Shown here one piece after another: positions 40,359 to 45,662 of a stretch of DNA of 45,662 bases; the first letter of the stretch is position 1, and each line of letters starts with the position of its first letter. Where the stretch lies: positions 1 to 45,662 of the forward strand of contig CAKQQU010000005.1 of the NCBI GenBank assembly GCA_934271085.1, read 5' to 3'. The stretch is from an uncultured Bacillota bacterium (GTDB lineage: Bacteria; Bacillota; Dehalobacteriia; UBA4068). The notes beneath the pieces are model-generated. The model was not told where the DNA came from and did not search any database. It saw nothing but the letters and a program-made list of their open reading frames with translations. Both the position numbers and the translations under genes were made by a program.

Positions 40359-40569
40359 GGTCAGCCTCCCCGGCATTAAAAAGCTGGGCAAAAAGCTGGT
40401 CAAACGCCCCTTTGGGCGGGATGGCCAAACCCTGCTTGGCATCTCCCAAAAGCAGCAGATTATCCCCGGGCCTGATCTGGAATACCTCTCTTGCCTCCTT
40501 GGGGATGACTATCTGCCCCTTGCTGCCTACAGTAACTGTCCATGCGTATTTGCCTTCCGGAATAGCCAT
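40351..40569 (-). CDS. AbrB/SpoVT-type DNA-binding protein
   Basis: This 72-residue protein has a swapped-hairpin AbrB domain: AWTVTVGSKGQIVIPKEAREVFQIRPGDNLLLLGD at residues 8-43. A short tail rich in Phe and Leu follows. Its stop overlaps the glycosyltransferase start (ATGAGTAA), so the two are one operon. It probably regulates its own promoter, where an inverted repeat covers the -10 box. It is too short to have a ligand-binding domain and lacks an obvious toxin partner, so an antitoxin role is unlikely. Confidence 0.88.
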   Translation of the reverse strand: MAIPEGKYAWTVTVGSKGQIVIPKEAREVFQIRPGDNLLLLGDAKQGLAIPPKGAFDQLFAQLFNAGEADHE

Positions 40570-40584
40570 TTTGATTCACCTCTG

Positions 40585-40630
40585 GTATGATTTATTATAC
40601 TAATCATACTAGATTATCATAATATGTCAA
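40585..40630 (-). promoter_or_regulatory. Promoter and inverted-repeat operator of the AbrB-glycosyltransferase operon
   Basis: On the minus strand TTGACA (40630-40625) and TATGAT (40608-40603) have a 16-base spacer. The inverted repeat GTATGATT / AATCATAC (40585-40592 and 40602-40609, nine bases apart) covers the -10 box and start region. It is a candidate autoregulatory site. Confidence 0.65.
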
Positions 40631-40663
40631 GCGGTTATAAGCAGAAAAGATTTTTTCCCGGAA

Positions 40664-40694
40664 AATAAAAGCAGGCGTTATTGGCGCCTGCTTT
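40664..40694 (-). terminator. Terminator of the CPA2 antiporter gene
   Basis: AAAGCAGGCG (40668-40677) and CGCCTGCTTT (40685-40694) form a 10-bp stem with a 7-base loop; on the minus strand it is followed by TATTTTC. It lies just past the antiporter stop. Confidence 0.85.
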
Positions 40695-40703
40695 GTAATG
40701 CTT

Positions 40704-43100
40704 TTATTTATCAGCTTCAGAGCTTGCCTGCTTAGTATCTGTTTCCTCTTCGGGTATATCATGTTCCTGCAGCTTGCTTTCAGCCGGTTTTTCTTCGCTG
40801 TTTGGGCAGTTTTCGCCTTCGCCGATCATATCGCTTATCAGCAGTTTGCTGCTCATCTTATTTGTACCCAGCAGCCAGAGCAGGTCGCCGTTACGCAACA
40901 CCATATCCGGGTTGGGGTTGATAATTGGCAGCATATTGCGCTCCATGCCTATGAGTATGCAGTTAAAGCGATGCTTGAGGCCTGATTCGCGTATGCTCTT
41001 ATAAGCCAGCCCCATGCCCCGGTCCACTTTGATGGCATAGCTGAATAACTGGTCATGCCCTGCCACTTTATCCTGCGTGTTGATGAAAGTGCGCAGATCG
41101 GGCATATGGTCCTGCCTTTCGTCATGAGCGCCTATGGAAAGCAGCCATGTGTCAAGCTGGGTTTTATCGCCGATAGCAAATATAATATCCCCGGCATGTA
41201 CCAGCTCATTGCCTTCCGGAATATTGATATGGCGTCTGCCTCTGACGATCTTGATTACATTTATCTGGTAAATGGCTCCCCAGCGCAGTCCTGCCAGGCT
41301 TTTGCCAATGATGTCCAGGTTTTGCGGCATAGTTGTTTTTGCCACCAGCAGGGTTTCATCCAGCCAGTGATGATCTGCATCTTTATCTACGTTTTCCGCA
41401 AGCTGCTTTTCATTAAGATTGGAAAGGAAACGGGATTCTACCCGCAGATAAGATCCTGTAAGCAGCCGGGAACGGCCGATAGCCAGCAGCAGGATCAATG
41501 CCAGCAGGGCGATCCAGGGAGAGAAGAAGGAGAAAGTCAGCTGGAAACTGAGGAGCACCAGAGAAAGGGCTATCAGATAACGCAGGATAGTAAAAGCTAT
41601 AAGGGGCAGGCGGTTGCTGCGGCTTTTGGTCCACAAGCGGACAAAGTATTTGTCCTTAAGATTCAGCAGGGCATGGAGCACGGGCGAGCAGGATGCCAGC
41701 AGTATTACCACTGTGATGATGCGGGCCCAGTTAGTATCTATCATGCCTTCCAGCCAGGGCAGCAGAAGCTGGCTGCCTATTATATTTAAACCTATGCAAA
41801 TGGCGCTGAACAGCAGGATTTTGGCGATATTCTTTTTAAGGAAAATATGCCAGTCCTGTTCTTTTTCCTGTTCGTCACGTTTGTCGGATGTGTAGCGGGA
41901 TAATTGCTTGAGTACCTTTTGGGGCAGTATTTTTTCCAGCTTATTATAAACAGTATCGCCGTGTTTGATGAAGAAAGGCGTTGTAAATGTGGTGACTACC
42001 GATACGGAGACAATTACGGGATAGATGAAGTCCCCGATAACCCCCAGGCTTTTACCCAAGGAGGCGATGATGAAGGAGAACTCGCCGATCTGAGCCAGGG
42101 ACATGCCCACATGCACAGAATTGCGCAGGGGCTGTCCGGAAAGGAGCATACCCACGGTACTGAAAAAGGACTTGCAGAATACCACTATCAGGGTGATGAT
42201 GAGGATAGGCAGCCAGTATTTGGCTATCATGGCCGGCTGTACCATCATGCCTACGGATATGAAAAAGATGGCGCCGAAGAGGTTCTTTACCGGGGTAACG
42301 ACCTTTTCGGTTCTTTCGCCCTGGGAGGTGCCGGCAAAAATGGACCCGGCAAGGAAAGCGCCCAAGGCAGAGGAGAATCCCAGAGCTTCTGCCAGCAGCA
42401 CCATGCCGAAGCAGGTACCAAGAGAGACTATAAGCAAGGTCTCGTCATTTATCAGCCGTTTGGAACGGTTGATAAAAGTGGGTATCAGATAGATGCTGAC
42501 AATAAGCCATAAGGCCAGGTAAATCAGCATTGTCAGCAGATGGAGGGCTGTATCACCGCCGCTGTTGCTGCTTTGGCTGACTGAAATGGTGGTAAGCATT
42601 ATCATCATAAAGATGCCGGCAATATCTTCCACTATCAGCACGCCGAATACGGAATCGGTGAATTTCTGACCGCGCATCCCCAGATCGTCAAAAGCTTTAA
42701 TGATAATGGTGGTAGAGGACATGGAAAGCATGCCTCCCAGGAACATCGATTCAATATGAGTCCAGCCCATGGCCTGACCCACGCAGTAGCCCAGCAGCGC
42801 CAGGGTAATGATTTCCACCAGTGCGGTGATAATGGCGGTGCCGCCTACCCGCAGCAGCTTATGGAGGTTGAATTCCAGACCAAGGGAAAACATCATCATG
42901 ATGATGCCGATTTCGCTCCATGTTTCTATGCTGTTCATATCTGATACCGAAGGTACTATGGTGCAGTAGCTGCTGACAAGAAAACCGGCTACTATGTAGC
43001 CCAGCACCAGTGGTTGGTTGAGCTTTTTAAATATGATGGTGATGATACCTGCCAGCAAAAGTATAAGGGCAAGATCAGAAATAAGAGTGGGAAGTTCCAT
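40704..43100 (-). CDS. CPA2 cation:proton antiporter with two RCK_C domains
   Basis: The 798-residue membrane protein starts with the Na+/H+ exchanger (Kef/NapA, CPA2) domain of about 390 residues, including the FSLGLEFNLHKLL and AFLAGSIFAG segments and QIGEFSFIIASLG. A second membrane region of about four helices follows (about 425-555), then two TrkA-C (RCK_C) domains (about 600-670 and 690-760) and a charged tail. No RCK_N Rossmann domain is visible between them. RCK_C domains of some Firmicutes K+ transporters bind c-di-AMP, so regulation by that signal is possible. The ATG at 43100 follows AAGGTG. The transported ion (K+ or Na+) is unknown. Confidence 0.9.
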   Translation of the reverse strand: MELPTLISDLALILLLAGIITIIFKKLNQPLVLGYIVAGFLVSSYCTIVPSVSDMNSIETWSEIGIIMMMFSLGLEFNLHKLLRVGGTAIITALVEIITLALLGYCVGQAMGWTHIESMFLGGMLSMSSTTIIIKAFDDLGMRGQKFTDSVFGVLIVEDIAGIFMMIMLTTISVSQSSNSGGDTALHLLTMLIYLALWLIVSIYLIPTFINRSKRLINDETLLIVSLGTCFGMVLLAEALGFSSALGAFLAGSIFAGTSQGERTEKVVTPVKNLFGAIFFISVGMMVQPAMIAKYWLPILIITLIVVFCKSFFSTVGMLLSGQPLRNSVHVGMSLAQIGEFSFIIASLGKSLGVIGDFIYPVIVSVSVVTTFTTPFFIKHGDTVYNKLEKILPQKVLKQLSRYTSDKRDEQEKEQDWHIFLKKNIAKILLFSAICIGLNIIGSQLLLPWLEGMIDTNWARIITVVILLASCSPVLHALLNLKDKYFVRLWTKSRSNRLPLIAFTILRYLIALSLVLLSFQLTFSFFSPWIALLALILLLAIGRSRLLTGSYLRVESRFLSNLNEKQLAENVDKDADHHWLDETLLVAKTTMPQNLDIIGKSLAGLRWGAIYQINVIKIVRGRRHINIPEGNELVHAGDIIFAIGDKTQLDTWLLSIGAHDERQDHMPDLRTFINTQDKVAGHDQLFSYAIKVDRGMGLAYKSIRESGLKHRFNCILIGMERNMLPIINPNPDMVLRNGDLLWLLGTNKMSSKLLISDMIGEGENCPNSEEKPAESKLQEHDIPEEETDTKQASSEADK

Positions 43101-43141
43101 ATGCAATTCACCTTTAGTTTTTTACGATTTGGGTTCCGGTA

Positions 43142-43170
43142 ATAATAAGATTCGTACATTACTATGGAAA
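43142..43170 (-). promoter_or_regulatory. Possible sigma-A promoter of the antiporter
   Basis: On the minus strand TTTCCA (43170-43165) and TATTAT (43147-43142) have a 17-base spacer. The match is moderate (4/6 and 5/6). I found no riboswitch-like pattern in the leader. Confidence 0.45.
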
Positions 43171-43438
43171 AACCTGCAGGCGCAACCCCAGTGGGGATTT
43201 CTGATGGAAAACAAGCTGAATTTTTAAGGAATTTTTGTTCCTGCCTTATAGTTACCGTTGAATATAATACTAAAAATATAATATCAAAAATATTTTATCG
43301 CAGGCGTATCCGGGAAATCACATATTTTGTATGGCAACAAACATTATACTGCATACCGCGCCTGCTGTTAGCCGGATAATTGCCATTATTTACAGCCATT
43401 TATAATGAAAATTTTGTAGAATTTTTACATATAAAATA
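43171..43438. other. A+T-rich intergenic stretch without a gene
   Basis: This part of the divergent gap between the antiporter and the oxidoreductase operon holds no frame with a ribosome binding site and no hairpin with a T tract. It is strongly A+T-rich, with runs such as AAAATATAATATCAAAAATATT that may be a curved or upstream-activating region. I see nothing further in it. Confidence 0.4.
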
Positions 43439-43467
43439 GTGACAAGCTATGCCGCTGGTGATATAAT
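43439..43467 (+). promoter_or_regulatory. Sigma-A promoter of the 2-oxoacid:ferredoxin oxidoreductase operon
   Basis: GTGACA (43439-43444) and TATAAT (43462-43467) have a 17-base spacer. The transcript leader contains AATCAG/CTGATT (43477-43482 and 43493-43498 by pairing), with the AAGGAG ribosome binding site in its loop. Confidence 0.75.
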
Positions 43468-43501
43468 ATTCGGTAAATCAGTTGCAAGGAGCTGATTCGG
43501 T

Positions 43502-44233
43502 TTGCGGTCAAATAATAAAAAGTACTTTGTTTTTATGGGGAATTTTGGCAGCGGCAAAACGGAACTGGCTTTGCATTTTGCCCGCGCTTCCGCAAAGGCG
43601 GGGAATCCCACTTCTTTGGTGGATCTGGATGTGGTGAATCCCTATTTCCGGGCTGCCGAGCGCCGTCAGGAGCTGGCGCAGGAAGGGGTACGCCTTATAA
43701 CCCAGAATTTTGCTACCAGCAATGTGGAGATCATTACGGTAACTCCCGAAGTCTATTCTGTTTTTGTTCCGGGGGAAGGCTCAGTGATCTTTGATGTTGG
43801 CGGCGACGCTGTCGGCTCCCGGGCTATCGGCCAGTATAAACCATATTTCGACCGTATCCCCCCAGAAGATCTGCGTGTTTGGCTGGTGGTAAATTCCCAT
43901 AGGCCGCTTTCCTCTACGCCGGAGCGGGTGGAAAGGATACTGGATGAGATAAGCGCCAGTTCCAGGCTATCGGTAAACGGCCTGATCAATAACGGCAATA
44001 TGAGCTATGAAAGCAACGGGCATTATCTGGCCGAATCGTATCATGTATTGCGCCAGGTCAGCATAGATACGGGTATTCCCGTTATCATGACTACCGGAGA
44101 GGAAAAGCCGCTGGCAGAGTTCAGGGATATTGCCGCAGCCGAAGGGTTTGAACAAAAATATATTGGCGAAATCGTAACCATCAGCACTTTAATGCACCGG
44201 GATTGGGAACGCTTCGTCAGACTGGGATTTTAA
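43502..44233 (+). CDS. P-loop ATPase heading the 2-oxoacid:ferredoxin oxidoreductase operon
   Basis: This 243-residue soluble protein has Walker A GNFGSGKT (residues 13-20), a following SLVDLDVVNPYFRAAERR, and a probable Walker B / DVGGD element near residue 97 (VIFDVGGDAVGS). It resembles the MinD/SIMIBI type of P-loop protein. The exact role is unknown. Similar genes precede vor/kor operons in several anaerobes, so it may help in metallocluster assembly or activation, but this is inference. The start is TTG at 43502, ten bases after GGAG; no ATG is available nearby. The next gene follows within 20 bases. Confidence 0.75.
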   Translation: MRSNNKKYFVFMGNFGSGKTELALHFARASAKAGNPTSLVDLDVVNPYFRAAERRQELAQEGVRLITQNFATSNVEIITVTPEVYSVFVPGEGSVIFDVGGDAVGSRAIGQYKPYFDRIPPEDLRVWLVVNSHRPLSSTPERVERILDEISASSRLSVNGLINNGNMSYESNGHYLAESYHVLRQVSIDTGIPVIMTTGEEKPLAEFRDIAAAEGFEQKYIGEIVTISTLMHRDWERFVRLGF

Positions 44234-44251
44234 TGTATGGAGGTCATGGAC

Positions 44252-44458
44252 ATGCCAAAACTGACAATATATACCGAATTATGTAAGGGCTGCGGCCTGT
44301 GCGTGCGGGCTTGCCCCAAAAATTTATTATCGCTTTCTTCTTCCAAGCTTAATTCCAAAGGCTATCAGCCGGTGGAGATCAGCGATCAGGAAGCTTGCAT
44401 AGCCTGTGCGGCCTGCGCTCGTACCTGCCCTGATCTTGCCATAGAAATTGATAAATAG
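44252..44458 (+). CDS. vorD: Ferredoxin-like delta subunit (2 x 4Fe-4S) of 2-oxoacid:ferredoxin oxidoreductase
   Basis: The 68-residue protein carries two CxxCxxCxxxCP motifs (CKGCGLCVRACP and CIACAACARTCP), binding two 4Fe-4S clusters. It passes electrons between the TPP subunit and ferredoxin. The start ATG at 44252 has GGAGGT seven bases upstream; an earlier in-frame ATG (44237) includes that ribosome binding site and is less likely. It lies just before the alpha subunit gene. Confidence 0.9.
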   Translation: MPKLTIYTELCKGCGLCVRACPKNLLSLSSSKLNSKGYQPVEISDQEACIACAACARTCPDLAIEIDK

Positions 44459-44473
44459 GAGGATAATCATTAC

Positions 44474-45547
44474 ATGACCAGACAGTTGATGAAAGGTTGC
44501 GAGGCTATTGCCGAGGCTGCTATACGCGGCGGCTGCCGCTATTTCTTTGGTTATCCAATTACTCCCCAGAATGATATTCCGGAATACATGTCTGTCCGTC
44601 TGCCGGAGGTCGGCGGCGTATTTCTCCAGGCAGAATCGGAGGTTGCTGCTTCCAATATGGTATATGGTGCGGCAGGCGCAGGCGCCAATGTTATGACTTC
44701 CAGCTCCAGCCCGGGCATCAGCCTGAAGCAGGAAGGCATTTCCACTATTGCCGGCGCTGAATTGCCCTGCGTTATAGTTAACGTTATGCGCGGCGGCCCC
44801 GGTATCGGCGGCATTCAGGCCAGCCAGGGAGACTATTTTCAGGCTACCAAGGGCGGCGGACACGGGGATTACAAGCTTATCGTTTTCGGTCCTGATTCCG
44901 TTCAGGAAGCCATTGATATAATGTATGAGTCATTTAATATTTCCAACAAATACCGCACCCCGGTAATGGTGCTGGCCGACGGTCTTATCGGCCAGATGAT
45001 GGAGCCGGTGACTATGCCCGAGTTTAAAACCGATGAAGAACTGGCCTGTGATAAATCCTGGGCAGCCCGGGGCTGGCAGGAGGGCTGCGGCCGTCCCCGC
45101 GCTATCATCAATTCCCTCTATATCGAGGACGAGGCTTTGCAGGAGCTGCATCGCCGCCTGCAGGCTCGTTATCGGGAAATCGAAAAGAACGAAGTCCGCT
45201 ATGAGTATTACAATACCGAAAATGCGGAATTCATCCTGGTGGCTTACGGCACTGTTTCCCGGGTAGCCAGGGAAGCTATCGACGATTTGGCGCAAATGGG
45301 CATTAAAGCAGGCCTGGTTCGTCCTATCAGCCTGTGGCCTTTCCCCAGCCAGGCCATTTATGACGCAGTAGCCCAGCCTTCTGTAAAAGCTGCCCTGACC
45401 CTTGAGATCAGCGCAGGTCAGATGGTGGAAGATGTCCGTCTGGCTGTTAACGGAATTAAGCCTGTTGAATTTTTGGGTTATCCGGGCAGCCGTATTGTTA
45501 CTGTGGAAGAGATCATTGAGAAAGTTAAAGCCATGAGGGAGGCATAG
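44474..45547 (+). CDS. vorB: 2-oxoacid:ferredoxin oxidoreductase alpha subunit (VorB-like)
   Basis: This 357-residue subunit has the N-terminal pyrimidine-binding-type domain: GCEAIAEAAIRGGCRYFFGYPITPQNDIPEYM, FLQAESEVAASNMVYGAAGAGANVMTSSSSPGISL, and VNVMRGGPGIGG. It then shows the transketolase C-terminal type domain. It matches 3-methyl-2-oxobutanoate (branched-chain) or 2-oxoglutarate type enzymes; which of them cannot be resolved from this subunit alone. AGGAGG lies 11 bases before the ATG. Confidence 0.92.
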   Translation: MTRQLMKGCEAIAEAAIRGGCRYFFGYPITPQNDIPEYMSVRLPEVGGVFLQAESEVAASNMVYGAAGAGANVMTSSSSPGISLKQEGISTIAGAELPCVIVNVMRGGPGIGGIQASQGDYFQATKGGGHGDYKLIVFGPDSVQEAIDIMYESFNISNKYRTPVMVLADGLIGQMMEPVTMPEFKTDEELACDKSWAARGWQEGCGRPRAIINSLYIEDEALQELHRRLQARYREIEKNEVRYEYYNTENAEFILVAYGTVSRVAREAIDDLAQMGIKAGLVRPISLWPFPSQAIYDAVAQPSVKAALTLEISAGQMVEDVRLAVNGIKPVEFLGYPGSRIVTVEEIIEKVKAMREA

Positions 45548-45549
45548 AT

Positions 45550-45662
45550 ATGACCAAGGTTTTTGAAAGAACTAAGGGCTTGATACCTGTTGCCAATCAT
45601 TATTGTCCGGGCTGCGGACACGGAATAGTCCATCGTTTGGTAGCTGAGGTACTGGAAGAAAT
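45550..45662 (+). CDS. vorA: 2-oxoacid:ferredoxin oxidoreductase beta subunit, TPP-binding (5' part, cut by window)
   Basis: Only 37 codons are in the window. The reading starts MTKVFERTKGLIPVANHYCPGC and continues GHGIVHRLVAEVLEE. The CPGCGHG motif is the conserved beginning of the TPP-binding beta subunit of 2-oxoacid oxidoreductases, with cluster-ligand cysteines. GGAGG lies seven bases upstream, two bases after the alpha-subunit stop, so the genes are translated together. Confidence 0.9.
   Translation, partial: MTKVFERTKGLIPVANHYCPGCGHGIVHRLVAEVLEE

Noticed and set aside
43101..43300. A c-di-AMP (ydaO-yuaA) riboswitch in the antiporter leader
   Set aside because: I looked for its conserved segments because of the RCK_C domains, but the order and sequence do not fit; only a short CCCC/GGGG hairpin is present.

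Overview
The window is a 45.7-kb piece of chromosome from an anaerobic, endospore-forming Firmicute, most likely of the class Clostridia. The signs are a complete spoIIIAA-AH cluster, a SpoIID-like protein, strong AGGAGG-type ribosome binding sites, ferredoxin-based metabolism (an NfnAB-type transhydrogenase and a 2-oxoacid:ferredoxin oxidoreductase) and a G+C content near one half. The genus cannot be fixed from sequence alone. I see no tRNA, rRNA, CRISPR array, prophage or insertion sequence; nearly everything reads as core genome.

Left part (1-10.2 kb). An oligopeptide ABC transporter operon (oppB, oppC cut by the window edge) has its own sigma-A promoter. Next comes a minus-strand operon of a DUF512 radical-SAM protein, der, plsY and gpsA. 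Two small genes (a DUF2726-like protein and a membrane protein) diverge from a BlaI repressor / M56 metallopeptidase pair. That pair has two palindromic operators in its promoter and an unrecognised extracellular sensor domain. Right of it (10.4-13.4 kb) a P-type cation ATPase lies behind a complete yybP-ykoY (Mn2+) riboswitch with an overlapping intrinsic terminator.

Middle part (13.9-26.7 kb). A GNAT acetyltransferase and the nfnAB pair are followed by a long minus-strand block: CD1247-type protein, spoIIIAA to AH, asp23, amaP, DUF2273, nusB and a TsaD-like paralogue. Upstream of it are efp and a solitary rplS. Several boundaries here are compact: the terminator of one gene is interleaved with the promoter or ribosome binding site of the next.

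Right part (26.7-45.7 kb). This holds a GTP-type PEP carboxykinase, a TPP-riboswitch-controlled thiamine-precursor ABC transporter (permease, binding protein, ATPase), and a polysaccharide deacetylase divergent from the operon ruvC-ruvA-ruvB-queH-spoIID-queA-tgt. Tgt, QueA and QueH cover the last three steps of queuosine formation. Then come an AbrB-like regulator paired with a membrane-anchored MGT-type glycosyltransferase, a CPA2 cation/proton antiporter with two RCK_C domains, and the start of a 2-oxoacid:ferredoxin oxidoreductase operon headed by a P-loop ATPase of unknown role.

No wholly new system is evident. The points best worth following are the Mn2+ riboswitch/ATPase unit, the BlaI-M56 system with a non-penicillin-binding sensor, the AbrB-glycosyltransferase pair, the P-loop protein in the oxidoreductase operon, and the terminator-promoter interleaving around rplS, efp and spoIIIAA.
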